Assembly (NCBI GenBank): GCA_020073105.1
Contig: JAIQFW010000005.1
Coordinates: forward strand, 1-64,000
From: Terriglobia bacterium
GTDB lineage: Bacteria; Acidobacteriota; Terriglobia; Terriglobales; Acidobacteriaceae
Reading direction: 5' to 3'
DNA length: 64,000 bases
This document shows, in pieces, positions 18,201-25,595 of the stretch. Position 1 is the first letter of the stretch. Every line of letters begins with the position of its first letter. The notes beneath the pieces were generated by a model. It had not been told where the DNA came from and ran no database searches. It was given only the letters and a program-made list of their open reading frames with translations. The position numbers and the translations under genes were made by a program.

Positions 18201-19786
18201 AGGCCGCTATAGCCGTCGAGCGTGCGGTATATGCCACCGTCGTTGGCGAAGTACATGACGTCTTGCGTGTTGCTGTTGAGCAATAGAAACGCCAGCGCAT
18301 GCTGCGCAGGATGAACCCTCGCAATCGAACTGCAACCGTATGCGTGGGTGAGATTGAGGAATGTGTTCGGCCCGGCGCCCCCGCAATTCGGCGAAGCGCT
18401 GGTGATCTGGCATTTGTAGAGGTTGATCGCGCCAGCATAGAGGTCAGTTGATCCGCCGTCAGGCATGGCCGCCAGTTCCAGGTTGTAGGTCCCTTGCTGA
18501 GCGCTGCATCCATCCTGGTCACCACAGTTCGTGATACCGGATTCGTCTAGCTGAGTCCAGGAGTTGCCACCATTCGTCGTTTTCCAGATGCCTTGATCAT
18601 GGTCGTTGACATCGACGTACCAGACGTACATCTCATTGCGCCCGGGCACCACGGCAAGCTCGCCGCGGTAAATCGGACAGGTTGAGGAATGGGGGTTCGC
18701 CGGGCATGCCTGTACGCTCAGCCCCGTACCGGGCTGGTTCGCCACGCGCGTCCAGTTGATGCCATCACTCGAAGAATAGAAGCCGTGATAACGCAGAGCG
18801 GCGAAGAAGCTTCCGGCACCCGCGTTGTACACAGCACTGGTCGCCGAGCCAGGCTCGGTCGTAACATCGCCGTCTTGCACGCTGGCAAAGTTCCAGGACA
18901 CACCGCCATCGGTTGAGTAATAGAGACCAAGGTTCGCAGTCAGCGGGTCTGCGAGCCCTTCCAGGATTCCCTGCGAGGCGCCCGCAGTGGCCGCTACCGC
19001 CAGGCTGAGGTTGTTGCTGCTGAACGCGATCTTGCTGAAGGCCATTCCGGCGAAAGGCCGAGTGCCGGAGCTGTCGGACGAAATCAGGTTCCAGGTTGCG
19101 CCTGCGTTAGCAGAGCGCAGAATGCCCAGGCCGTAATAGGAGTCGGCGGAACTATTGGCTTCTCCCGTGCCCACCAGGATCACGCTCTTGGCGGGATCGG
19201 GATTGGCTAGTTGTGGCTGAATCGCGATAGCGCCCACCGCCAGGGTCGCTTGATCGTCGGTGATAGGGTTCCACGAAACGTTGGCGGGGTCTTGAGTCGC
19301 CGCGTTGGTGGACTTCCAAACGCCTCCGTAAGCCCCGCCAACGTAGACGGTGTTGGCCGTCGGGTCAGCGGAGTCAATGGCGACTGCAGTGGCCCGCCCG
19401 GAAACCCAGTTGTAGTCTTGCTGGCCGACGCCGCTCGCGTCGGATGCCAGCGGCGCTGGACCTAAGGGAGCCCAGCCTGAATTTGGGAGCTGTGATGACG
19501 TGAGTTTGGTGCCGCCCTGGGTCTCGGCCACGTGCCGTGCCCGCAATCGCATCTTCTGCCGGTAAGCGCGACGTCGTAATTCTGCCGCAACCTGCCCGCG
19601 AATTATTCGTCCGTGAAGGAACCACTGTTCCTGTTGTGTTCGTTTGGCAGCCCTTGGGGCGTGCATCTCCTGTCCAAGAGCTATTGCACCCGCAAGCAGG
19701 ACGACAAGCGCCGTGATCGGGGAAGGGCCAAAGACACTCCTGCGAATCCAGCGGAGAGCATTGCCGGGCGATCTGCGGCACGCCAC
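15263..19786 (-). CDS. Very large exported BNR/Ig-like repeat surface protein
   Basis: 1,507 residues. An N-terminal signal segment (ITALVVLLAGAIALG) is followed by a BNR/sortilin-like propeller region of about 900 residues with repeats such as NTVYVGGAYGGVWKSTN, GIWKTTNGGNSWTQL and HIWKTSNGGVSWSDF. Then come four to five Ig-like beta-sandwich units, each with an NLSCSSGAPPTCTVAPSTVT-like core. The last unit is interrupted by two hydrophobic helices (AIWLCLPGLILTVAGG and TLFFSSLALIAVVLALTVS) separated by GRRRR and followed by CGGGG, after which GTPPGTYTMTVSAT completes the fold. The start is GTG 19786, overlapping the upstream stop (TAGTG). Probably a cell-surface adhesion or binding protein; its ligand is unknown. 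Confidence 0.85.
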   Translation of the reverse strand: MACRRSPGNALRWIRRSVFGPSPITALVVLLAGAIALGQEMHAPRAAKRTQQEQWFLHGRIIRGQVAAELRRRAYRQKMRLRARHVAETQGGTKLTSSQLPNSGWAPLGPAPLASDASGVGQQDYNWVSGRATAVAIDSADPTANTVYVGGAYGGVWKSTNAATQDPANVSWNPITDDQATLAVGAIAIQPQLANPDPAKSVILVGTGEANSSADSYYGLGILRSANAGATWNLISSDSSGTRPFAGMAFSKIAFSSNNLSLAVAATAGASQGILEGLADPLTANLGLYYSTDGGVSWNFASVQDGDVTTEPGSATSAVYNAGAGSFFAALRYHGFYSSSDGINWTRVANQPGTGLSVQACPANPHSSTCPIYRGELAVVPGRNEMYVWYVDVNDHDQGIWKTTNGGNSWTQLDESGITNCGDQDGCSAQQGTYNLELAAMPDGGSTDLYAGAINLYKCQITSASPNCGGAGPNTFLNLTHAYGCSSIARVHPAQHALAFLLLNSNTQDVMYFANDGGIYRTLDGYSGLLTGDCGANNQFDSVNQTLGSMTQFVAFSQSPNDFNTILGGAQGNGSPATQSALANSSWLNVNGGDGGYSQINPDDPDEWFVSNPPNSGSGVNIFRCLFGINCHTLDFQNDQVVSSATVGGDTGGYYPFFTLDPRSSGELIVGTCRVWRGSSSGNGFTPLSDNFETGGSGICTGGETNLVRSLAAGGPPDSQGQSNVVYAGTDGFGPLIPTIPPGGHVWVSTNAAGGTSTWVDRTGGINPSAFPISGIALDTSDATGLTAYVSIMGFHTSHIWKTSNGGVSWSDFSGSLPDAPADAVLVDPGSNPLTGTVYVATDVGVFSSPTANANWTEVGPAPNSGQPGYLPNVAVTALHMLNTGNNRLLRAATYGRGVWQFPLVTAPDYLFYISDTPMTVFAGSAAVFHGEIFSLGDYNSQVHLSCMAGSGPPPPTCFVTPSDPVPTDRGTAFTIAASGDDGSYTFNLHGVGSDPNSVTHDSPVTLNVVDFNLTAPSPDSITVGPASTSPPVRFQVTAAGPFQQTVVLSCSELPAGATCELQPSDSVDPTSSKPVAVTLTINTAADTAAGEYPVTISGLVTDGPTKTQELTLTVTEDYSLAIKNPVLTAFENTNATFNGTLTSLNGYDSPVNLSCSSGAPPTCTVAPSTVTPTTRGSDFTVTVSSNQCGEYNFNILAKGTDSLATSHSAAVIFNSQSLGQPDYTLAIGNPSLTSTVNTPATFEGSLTSTACYSYPVQLSCGSGAPPTCTASPATLTPTITGAPFTVKVSSNKVQEYSFGLSGQGTDPSAVQHVAIVAFTSSPPPGFDFSLTNNSGAESVTAGGTATFDLRVTPQNGTFPDTVTLTFVACPSLSNCSLSPVQVNAGQSATSIRFAVQTTAAIKASLRPTQRASYAIWLCLPGLILTVAGGVSHGRRRRATLFFSSLALIAVVLALTVSCGGGGLEGGDAAVAQPGTPPGTYTMTVSATMSAAPGSPTKTAFVTLTVN

Positions 19787-20151
19787 TACGCCACCTTTGG
19801 CGGAAAGAGATCACCGGCCTTGCCGGGAGCAATCTTTCCGAGCTTTACTAGGCGTGCCAGGATAGCGGCGATGCTTCGGTTATGTGTCTTGGCAATCTCG
19901 TGGAAGTCGGTTCCCTTGCGTAATTCCTCGCAGACCTGTTCGTCTTCCGTTTGCGACCAGGCTCTCCCCGCATTGGACGGCCTTTTTCGTTCGCGCTCCT
20001 GCTGTGCGACCAGCGCCGCCAGGGCGCGGTTCAATGCCTTCACGGCTTGTGGGCGCCGGCAAACCGATGTTTCTTCCAAGGATTCATTAGTCTCCGGGTT
20101 CGTTCCGTTGGCGAGAGCACGAATACACTGGATCGCTTCCTCAATCTCCAT
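19786..20151 (-). CDS. Small Myb/SANT-like helical DNA-binding protein
   Basis: 121 residues. The N-terminal half begins MEIEEAIQCIRALANGTNPE and runs into a charged helix (ALAALVAQQERERKRPSNAG). The C-terminal half, AWSQTEDEQVCEELRKGTDF followed by HEIAKTHNRSIAAILARLVK, has the Trp-x-acidic and helix-turn-helix spacing of Myb/SANT-like modules. Similar small proteins occur in cyanobacteria and acidobacteria with no established function, as I recall. Its stop overlaps the GTG start of the large surface-protein gene by one base, so the two are probably translated from one message. Confidence 0.7.
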   Translation of the reverse strand: MEIEEAIQCIRALANGTNPETNESLEETSVCRRPQAVKALNRALAALVAQQERERKRPSNAGRAWSQTEDEQVCEELRKGTDFHEIAKTHNRSIAAILARLVKLGKIAPGKAGDLFPPKVA

Positions 20152-20242
20152 GGCTGGACCTCCTCGGTGAGTATCGCGGGAATCGAGCCTGCGGCTTTGT
20201 GACCGCTGAACATTTCCGCATTGCGTTGGCCCGGATTGGGAA

Positions 20243-20270
20243 TTTATTCACGCACCAGTTTGTCTATACT
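20243..20270 (+). promoter_or_regulatory. Candidate promoter of modB
   Basis: The -10 hexamer TATACT at 20265-20270 is preceded, 16 bases upstream, by a weak TTTATT at 20243-20248. It ends 33 bases before the chosen modB ATG. No ModE-type palindrome is obvious. Confidence 0.35.
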
Positions 20271-20303
20271 GGCTCTCTCAGTTGCCGATTGAGGCCGAGC
20301 ACA

Positions 20304-20978
20304 ATGGACTGGCAAGCTTTTTGGCTAACAATCCGGCTGGCGATGCTGGTTGCGGTGATCCTGGTGATTGTGGGGTTACCAATAGCGTACTGGATTGCCT
20401 ACTCGCGCTGGCGCTGGAAGTTCCTTGCGGAAGCGGTGGTGGCGCTACCCATCGTGTTGCCGCCGACGGTTCTCGGGTTTTATGTCCTGGTGGCGCTCGG
20501 GTCGCGCAGCCCGCTCGGACGCTGGTGGCAGGCGATCACCGGGCACACCCTGGCATTTACTTTCACCGGGCTGGTGATTGGATCGCTGATCTATAGTCTT
20601 CCGTTTGCGGTGCAACCCTTCGCCACGGCATTTTCTCTGGTCGATTCGAAGCTGATGGCCGCGTCGGCGACGCTGGGAGCTTCGAAACTGCAGACCTTTC
20701 TTCGAGTGGTGCTGCCGCTGTCGGTGCCCGGATTGGTGACCGGTGTGGCGCTGAGTTTCGCGCACACCTTGGGCGAATTCGGAGTGGTGCTGATGGTCGG
20801 AGGCAATATTCCCGGCGTGACGCGCACTGTCTCCATTGATATCTACGACCGGGTGCAGGCCTTCGACTATGCGGCCGCCAACCAGACCGCGTTGATGCTG
20901 CTGTCGGTCTCGTTCGCCGCGCTGTGTCTGGTGTACGGCGTGAACCGGAAAGTGTGGGCGTTATGGCCGTGGAAATGA
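20304..20978 (+). CDS. modB: Molybdate ABC transporter permease
   Basis: 224 residues with about five membrane helices, the usual ModB size. The N-terminus MDWQAFWLTIRLAMLVAVIL and the permease EAA-like loop (ATLGASKLQTFLRVVLPLSV then PGLVTGVALSFAHTLGEFGV) are diagnostic. It forms the membrane channel for molybdate (or tungstate) uptake with ModC. I chose the ATG at 20304 because GAGG precedes it and ModB proteins start there; a longer frame to 20199 crosses the candidate promoter. The modC gene follows after 70 bases. No modA periplasmic binding-protein gene lies on either side. Confidence 0.9.
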   Translation: MDWQAFWLTIRLAMLVAVILVIVGLPIAYWIAYSRWRWKFLAEAVVALPIVLPPTVLGFYVLVALGSRSPLGRWWQAITGHTLAFTFTGLVIGSLIYSLPFAVQPFATAFSLVDSKLMAASATLGASKLQTFLRVVLPLSVPGLVTGVALSFAHTLGEFGVVLMVGGNIPGVTRTVSIDIYDRVQAFDYAAANQTALMLLSVSFAALCLVYGVNRKVWALWPWK

Positions 20979-20994
20979 GGCCAACAACATCCTC

Positions 20995-21021
20995 ACCACA
21001 GAGGACGCAGAGAACGCAGAG
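20995..21021. repeat. Half-copy of the CGCAGAG dispersed repeat
   Basis: ACCACAGAGGACGCAGAG followed by AACGCAGAG lies in the modB-modC spacer. The same sequence family forms the arms of the element at 15105-15240 and the end of the Rieske gene near 54200. Its insertion would explain the unusually long 70-base gap inside an otherwise tightly coupled transporter operon. Confidence 0.6.
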
Positions 21022-21048
21022 GTCCTCAGAAAGCTTGCTCGCGTCACT

Positions 21049-22191
21049 ATGACGATGGCACAGAACGATATCGTGATCCTGCCACCGTCTGGTTCAAATG
21101 TGCTTTCGGTCGAAATCAGAAAGTCTCGCTCCCAAGTGGATGGCGGTTTCACGCTTGATTTGCGATTCGAGGTCATGTCCGGATTCACGGTGTTGTTCGG
21201 TCCATCGGGAGCAGGGAAGACCACGCTGCTGGATTGCATCGCCGGCTTGGCGGCGCCGGATAGGGGAACGATCACAATCGGTGGCTCGGTTCTGTTTGAT
21301 CCTCAGCGGAAAATTGACCTCCCGGTCCAGCGCCGCAGGATCGGGTACGTTTTCCAGGGCCTGGCTCTGTTTCCGCATCTCACTGCGGAAAAGAACATCG
21401 CTTATGGGCTCACTGGACGGGGCGCAAGCGAGCGGAGGAGACACACGGGTGCGATCCTGGAGTCTTTCCGCATCTCTCATTTGCGCCAGCGCAGGCCGGC
21501 GGAGATCTCCGGCGGGGAGCGTCAGAGAGTTGCGCTGGCCCGCGCACTGGTCACCGACCCGTGCATTTTGCTGCTCGACGAGCCTCTAGCTGCGCTGGAT
21601 GCGGCCACCAAGTCGAAGATCATCGACGACCTGCGGGCCTGGAACCATGAACATCGCATCCCGATTCTCTACGTCACCCACAGCCGCGATGAGGTTTTTG
21701 CCCTGGGGGAGCGGGTTTTGGTGTTGGAGAACGGCCGAATTACGGCCCAAGGCACTCCGCATGAGGTCATGACCGCGCCACGCACGGAAACGGTGGCACA
21801 ACTGGCGGGCTTCGAGAATGTTTTCGATGCAGCGGTGGTTGCGGCCCATGAGGACCGTGGCACCATGACTTGCCGGATCGTAGGCAGCCAGGTGGAACTG
21901 GAGACGCCGCTGGTTCGGGCGGAACCGGGCTCGTCCCTGCGCGTGGGGATCCGCGCCGGAGATATCTTGCTAGCTACCGTTCGACCTCAGGGCTTGAGCG
22001 CTCGTAACGTAATTCCGGGACGGATCGTGTCGCTGCAGCAGCGAGACATGATTGTGGTGGCGCGAGTCGATTGCGGCATCGAGATGGACCTGCATCTGAC
22101 TCTGGCCGCGCGGGATTTGCTGGAGTTACAGGCGGGACGCGAGGTCTGGCTGGTGGTCAAGACGCACTCGTGCCATCTGATGGCAGGGTGA
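21049..22191 (+). CDS. modC: Molybdate ABC transporter ATP-binding protein with TOBE domain
   Basis: 380 residues. The ATPase part shows Walker A (GPSGAGKTT, about residues 51-59), the Q-loop region (GYVFQGLALFPHL), signature ISGGERQRVALARAL, Walker B ILLLDEPLAALD and switch VTHSRDE. A C-terminal TOBE/molybdate-binding region (about 290-380, SARNVIPGRIVSLQQRDMIV) senses intracellular oxyanion. It powers ModB. The first 20 or so residues before LSVEIRKS are atypical and lie next to the repeat insertion, so the exact start (21049 or 21055) is uncertain. Confidence 0.9.
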   Translation: MTMAQNDIVILPPSGSNVLSVEIRKSRSQVDGGFTLDLRFEVMSGFTVLFGPSGAGKTTLLDCIAGLAAPDRGTITIGGSVLFDPQRKIDLPVQRRRIGYVFQGLALFPHLTAEKNIAYGLTGRGASERRRHTGAILESFRISHLRQRRPAEISGGERQRVALARALVTDPCILLLDEPLAALDAATKSKIIDDLRAWNHEHRIPILYVTHSRDEVFALGERVLVLENGRITAQGTPHEVMTAPRTETVAQLAGFENVFDAAVVAAHEDRGTMTCRIVGSQVELETPLVRAEPGSSLRVGIRAGDILLATVRPQGLSARNVIPGRIVSLQQRDMIVVARVDCGIEMDLHLTLAARDLLELQAGREVWLVVKTHSCHLMAG

Positions 22192-22269
22192 ATCCTTATT
22201 GGGCGCGGGCGTCTTTGCCTGTTGCGGGGCATCAGTGCTGAGGTGAGCATTGACGAAGGCAGTCGTTTG

Positions 22270-22287
22270 TATGTACATTATGTACAT
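22270..22287. promoter_or_regulatory. Tandem TATGTACAT boxes, candidate operator
   Basis: Two directly repeated copies of TATGTACAT, each containing the palindrome ATGTACAT, end 8 bases before the BrnA-like start codon. BrnA-type antitoxins autoregulate through their DNA-binding domain, so this is a plausible operator overlapping the core promoter. The reading as an operator is inference. Confidence 0.45.
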
Positions 22288-22295
22288 ATATTGCG

Positions 22296-22595
22296 ATGGA
22301 GATTACGCGAACCACCTCAAGAAAGCGGACAAGGGGCAAAACGGATTTTAGACGCCTGCGAGCGATGCGCGACGGGGATATTGACGACTCCGACATTCCT
22401 AGGCTAGATAAATCGTTTTGGAAGGCTGCCAGGCTCGTCATGCCCGAACCCAAAGACCGGCTGACCATCCGGCTTGACCATGACGTTGTGGAATGGCTCA
22501 AGAAGGCGGGCAGCGGCTACCAGACCCGCATTAACGCCATCTTGCGCTCCTACATGAAGGCGCGATTGGAGGAAAGCACAGACAGCCGAGGATAA
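22296..22595 (+). CDS. BrnA-like antitoxin without adjacent BrnT
   Basis: 99 residues. The core IPRLDKSFWKAARLVMPEPK then RLTIRLDHDVVEWLKK and YQTRINAILRSYMKA is the BrnA antitoxin pattern, with a basic N-terminus and a C-terminal ribbon-helix-helix-like DNA-binding part. BrnA normally follows the RNase toxin BrnT, but only about 100 bases separate this gene from modC and no BrnT frame fits, so it is an orphan or is used as a stand-alone repressor. The genes downstream, on the opposite strand, form a separate AbrB/PIN pair. Confidence 0.8.
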   Translation: MEITRTTSRKRTRGKTDFRRLRAMRDGDIDDSDIPRLDKSFWKAARLVMPEPKDRLTIRLDHDVVEWLKKAGSGYQTRINAILRSYMKARLEESTDSRG

Positions 22596-22602
22596 AGCGG
22601 CG

Positions 22603-23073
22603 TTATCGAAACAGTGCTGACAGCGCCCGGAAGAACTCTGCCGGCGTGGCAATGTGTAGCGACGACCGCTGAGCAACCGCTTTCGTGAAGTGCTTGGTAT
22701 TGTGCGTCAGTAGCCAGTCGGGATTGCTTGCCATAGCAGATAGCAACACCGGCACGTCCGCCTCATGCCGGACCAAGTGTCGACTCGATCGAACCAGGTC
22801 TTTATCCGGGTAGGGAACAATCTCAGGGTTAGTCAACTTGACAAGGCGGCGATAGTCCGCGATCAGTTGGTTAGCGTCTAGGGACGGCAGTCGCTCGGAG
22901 TGAAGAAGCAGGTTCTCCTCCACTTCATCGCGGACCACTTCCGCCAGAACCAGCCTGCAGACCTTCGCGGCACAGAGTGACAAAGTGGCCTTATCAAGTC
23001 CCCAAGGAGAAACAATTCCTCCGGTCAGGACGTTGGAGTCCAGGAACAGGCGGATTCTGCGCTGCGTGGTCAC
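22603..23073 (-). CDS. PIN-domain toxin
   Basis: 156 residues. LFLDSNVLTGGI at residues 9-20 supplies the first PIN acidic residue. EVVRDEVEENLL, HEADVPVLLSAM and LLTHNTKHF give the remaining conserved acidic and Asn/Thr positions of the Mg-dependent ribonuclease fold. Its start overlaps the stop of the AbrB-like gene by four bases (ATGA, 23070-23073), the classical order of antitoxin then toxin. It probably cleaves RNA when released from its antitoxin. Confidence 0.85.
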   Translation of the reverse strand: MTTQRRIRLFLDSNVLTGGIVSPWGLDKATLSLCAAKVCRLVLAEVVRDEVEENLLLHSERLPSLDANQLIADYRRLVKLTNPEIVPYPDKDLVRSSRHLVRHEADVPVLLSAMASNPDWLLTHNTKHFTKAVAQRSSLHIATPAEFFRALSALFR

Positions 23074-23414
23074 TTCCTGCGATGGTTGTGGATGCGACGC
23101 TGAGAGGCGTTGCCTTTAGATTGTTTGCCGTAGCGGCGGGTGTAAACGCGATTTCGGGCTTCTGGAAGCGTAGCGAGAAGGTCTTCCGGCGCCAGGCCGG
23201 CTGCGGTGAGGGCTGAGCTCACCTGCTGGCACAGTTGCTCGAAGCGCTGTTGCTCGGGCAAGAGGATGAGGCCATCCCCTAGACGTAGAACAGCGAAGGG
23301 TGCGCCATTGCCCAACCCCAGATCCTCGCGAAACTGCTTGGGGACGGTCAACTGGCCCTTTTCGCCGATCTTGGTCGTGGTCAGATATTCGAGAGTGGTA
23401 TGGTGAGCTCCCAT
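23070..23414 (-). CDS. AbrB/SpoVT-type antitoxin partner of the PIN toxin
   Basis: 114 residues from the ATG at 23414. The swapped-hairpin DNA-binding motif LTTTKIGEKGQLTVPKQFRE DLGL is at residues 11-34, followed by a toxin-binding tail. I prefer 23414 because the motif normally begins within 10-15 residues of the start and because a 19-bp palindrome immediately upstream would otherwise lie inside the coding region. A longer frame to 23516 would read through a palindromic repeat element. Coupled by ATGA overlap to the PIN gene. Confidence 0.82.
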   Translation of the reverse strand: MGAHHTTLEYLTTTKIGEKGQLTVPKQFREDLGLGNGAPFAVLRLGDGLILLPEQQRFEQLCQQVSSALTAAGLAPEDLLATLPEARNRVYTRRYGKQSKGNASQRRIHNHRRK

Positions 23415-23417
23415 GGC

Positions 23418-23436
23418 TGGTAGGAAAATCCTACCA
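23418..23436. promoter_or_regulatory. Palindromic operator candidate of the AbrB/PIN operon
   Basis: TGGTAGG-AAAAT-CCTACCA is a perfect 7-bp inverted repeat that ends 3 bases before the antitoxin ATG on the minus strand. Its position and symmetry fit autorepression by the AbrB-type antitoxin dimer. Confidence 0.55.
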
Positions 23437-23449
23437 TAAACAGTGTTTG

Positions 23450-23535
23450 TTGTCATCCCGAGCGGAAGGCGAGGGATGGTTGCAGGTGGAAGGAAACTGC
23501 AGATTTCTCGTCGCAACTACTCCTGGGAATGACAA
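23450..23535. repeat. Palindromic element with TTGTCAT termini
   Basis: The left end is TTGTCATCCCGAGCG and the right end GGGAATGACAA, which are nearly perfect inverted copies about 86 bases apart. A longer relative with the same ends is at 38573-38781. It lies upstream of the toxin-antitoxin operon and would be read as part of it only if a distant start were used. Confidence 0.6.
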
Positions 23536-23592
23536 AGCGTAAGGTTCTTCAATAGGTTAGGGATCCGAAGCCGGCGACTATGGATTGTACTG

Positions 23593-23620
23593 TTGCGCTT
23601 CGGTTCTTACCGTGTATACT
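23593..23620 (+). promoter_or_regulatory. Promoter of the cold-shock gene
   Basis: TTGCGC (23593-23598) and TATACT (23615-23620) are separated by 16 bases, with a TG just before the -10 box. Transcription would begin near 23627 and give an untranslated leader of about 115 nt, as is typical of cspA-type messages. Confidence 0.55.
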
Positions 23621-23741
23621 GAATTTGGCTCAGTTTGATTCACGGCCAGTTGAAAGTCGGTACCGCCAACCAGCGTCACCCCTCTCACCAGCAGCGATTC
23701 TTCTCAGCACAATTCAAAGCATAGAAAAAGGAACAACAACA

Positions 23742-23945
23742 ATGGCAGAAACAGGAACAGTAAAGTGGTTTAACGACGCCAAGGGCTATGGCTTCATCAG
23801 CCGTCAAACTGGCGAGGACGTGTTTGTACATTTCTCCGCGATTCAGGCGGGTGGTTTTCGCAGCCTGCAAGAAGGCCAAACCGTGCAGTTCGACGTGACC
23901 AAGGGCCCCAAGGGCTGGCAAGCTGAGAACGTTACAGCTGTCTAG
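23742..23945 (+). CDS. Cold-shock protein (CspA family)
   Basis: 67 residues, a single OB-fold. [13 protein letters not shown] (RNP1, residues 7-19) and VFVHFSAI (RNP2) are present. It binds single-stranded RNA and DNA as a chaperone and transcription antiterminator. The start at 23742 gives the standard [12 protein letters not shown]-terminus and has AAGGA upstream. An earlier ATG at 23580 would lie before the promoter. The long leader suggests post-transcriptional temperature control. A hairpin with a T-tract follows. Confidence 0.95.
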   Translation: MAETGTVKWFNDAKGYGFISRQTGEDVFVHFSAIQAGGFRSLQEGQTVQFDVTKGPKGWQAENVTAV

Positions 23946-23960
23946 GTGACCAAACGAGAC

Positions 23961-24002
23961 TGCCCGTTATTCGAAAGGATGGCGGGCATTTTCGTGTCTT
24001 GA
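23961..24002 (+). terminator. Rho-independent terminator after the cold-shock gene
   Basis: TGCCCG (23961-23966) pairs with CGGGCA (23993-23998), followed by TTTT. It overlaps the last codons of the convergent glycosyltransferase gene. Confidence 0.55.
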
Positions 24003-25586
24003 GATGGCTCGTGCTTCTTCTACCCCTTCCACCTCGATTACTCCCACCCACTGATTTTTGTGCTGCGTTTGATACACAAGCTGGCCTCCCAGGATCTGCG
24101 CGGCTGCGGCGGGCGGAACGTCACGGTGATAGCCGAAGAATTCTGTCTTCCATTGTTGCCACTGGTGCCAACGTTCGAACCAGGGATGGGGTGGCTCATA
24201 CTTGGTCGAAAAGACCAGCGCCACGTCGAACTTCGATCGAAGATCAGTCGCGGACAGCAGTTGCTCGGCGGTGAAGTCCTCGATGCGGACCACCCGCATC
24301 GGTCGTGTGACATAGCCAAGGTAGGGCCGGCTGAGTTCGTCGCTGGCTGGCCAGGCCGTCAGTACTCGAGCCATGGGGTAGCGCGCTTCGAGGAAATTCT
24401 CCGCACCTTGGTGGAGCCGAATGTAGTCCCGGTAGGCCAGGTTGTCCTCAATAGAGAACCCGTACGGGGGATTTACGAATAGCGCAGCCGCAAACGTGAG
24501 CGCCACGATCCCGACCACCACCCGCCACTTCTGCACTCTGCGCCGCAACGTGGAAACGCAGATGATGATGACCAGAGGAAACACCGGAAGCATGTAACGG
24601 GCGAGCACCGCCCCCCCTACCACCGCCATCGCGAGCGCATAGGTGACGATCACCGACAGAAAGGCAAATTGAGTGTGCAGGGCGATCCTTGGACGCTCGG
24701 GGTTGCTGTCCTTGATCGGAGGTCGCCCCATAGCCAAGAGCGTCGCCAGCGTAAGGAAATACAAATTCAGATATCCGAGGACCTGCCACAAGCGGAGTCC
24801 GAGTGCCAGCAGGATGCGCAGCGGCTGCACAGTTGCCTGCACGTTGTAGCGGAAGAATTCGGGATTGCCGAAGACGAATCCGGTGCGCAGATAGTGATAG
24901 GAGTACCAGAGGGCGAGAGGCAGGATGGGGACCAGGAGTTCAGCCCTCCAGCTTCTTTGAAAGGGCACGGCTTCAGCCGTGCCGCCCGTGGCCATCCCCA
25001 AGCCGGGTTTTAGCCCCTGAGGGAGTGCTTCCCAGAAAAACAACGCCAACGGCGCCAGAATCGCGGTCTCCTTCGTTAGTACTGCCAGTGAGAACCAGAT
25101 AGCCGTCGCTAGGCGCCGGTCCTTCACGTATGCCAACATTCCCCAGAAGGTAAGCCCTGCAGCCGCCAGGTCAAGATGAGCCAGAGAACTCTGCGAGAAG
25201 AACACGGGGTAAAGCGCTGTGCAGATCGCCGACCCAACCGCGACTTCAGTGTTCGCAACCCGCTGGGCCAGCCGGAACACACCCAACAGAGAAAACGCTG
25301 CCAGCAGCAACATCGCCGTGCGTGTCACCACCGGCGCAAACCCCATGATTTTCCATGTCAGGGCGAGATACGCCATTACCAGCGGAGGGTGCGCGTTCGA
25401 GAGTGTGGAATGCGGGATCAGCGATCCCGTGTGCAGCACATCGCGGGCCGCCGGCACGTAGTATCCCGCTTCATCCCAAAAATAGGGAAGGTGCAGCAGC
25501 GGGGCGTGCAACGCGAAGAGAACCAGAAAAAACAGCGGGAACAGCAGCGCTGTGGGGTATCGGCGCGAGTCGGTCGCGGGGCTCAC
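23967..25586 (-). CDS. GT-C family membrane glycosyltransferase (PMT_2/ArnT-like)
   Basis: 539 residues with about ten membrane helices. The first periplasmic loop has the catalytic-type acidic motif YFWDEAGYYVPAARD (about residues 35-49), as in ArnT/PMT enzymes that use polyprenyl-phosphate sugars. A second loop reads SNAHPPLVMAYL. It probably transfers a sugar to lipid A, protein or polysaccharide outside the membrane. Residues of roughly 187-212 (GLKPGLGMATGGTAEAVPF) are translated from a palindromic repeat inserted in frame after TM helix 6, which is unusual. The C-terminal 130 residues form a soluble periplasmic domain. Confidence 0.82.
   Translation of the reverse strand: MSPATDSRRYPTALLFPLFFLVLFALHAPLLHLPYFWDEAGYYVPAARDVLHTGSLIPHSTLSNAHPPLVMAYLALTWKIMGFAPVVTRTAMLLLAAFSLLGVFRLAQRVANTEVAVGSAICTALYPVFFSQSSLAHLDLAAAGLTFWGMLAYVKDRRLATAIWFSLAVLTKETAILAPLALFFWEALPQGLKPGLGMATGGTAEAVPFQRSWRAELLVPILPLALWYSYHYLRTGFVFGNPEFFRYNVQATVQPLRILLALGLRLWQVLGYLNLYFLTLATLLAMGRPPIKDSNPERPRIALHTQFAFLSVIVTYALAMAVVGGAVLARYMLPVFPLVIIICVSTLRRRVQKWRVVVGIVALTFAAALFVNPPYGFSIEDNLAYRDYIRLHQGAENFLEARYPMARVLTAWPASDELSRPYLGYVTRPMRVVRIEDFTAEQLLSATDLRSKFDVALVFSTKYEPPHPWFERWHQWQQWKTEFFGYHRDVPPAAAAQILGGQLVYQTQHKNQWVGVIEVEGVEEARAISRHENARHPFE
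24964..25020. repeat. Palindromic repeat inserted inside a glycosyltransferase gene
   Basis: GGCACGGC-TTCA-GCCGTGCC (24964-24983) is a perfect 8-bp-arm hairpin. The next bases up to GGGTTTTAGCCCCTGAGGG have the look of REP-type elements that encode runs such as LKPG/GTAEAVP in many frames. The insertion keeps the reading frame of the host gene. Confidence 0.6.
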
Positions 25587-25595
25587 CTGGTCAGT

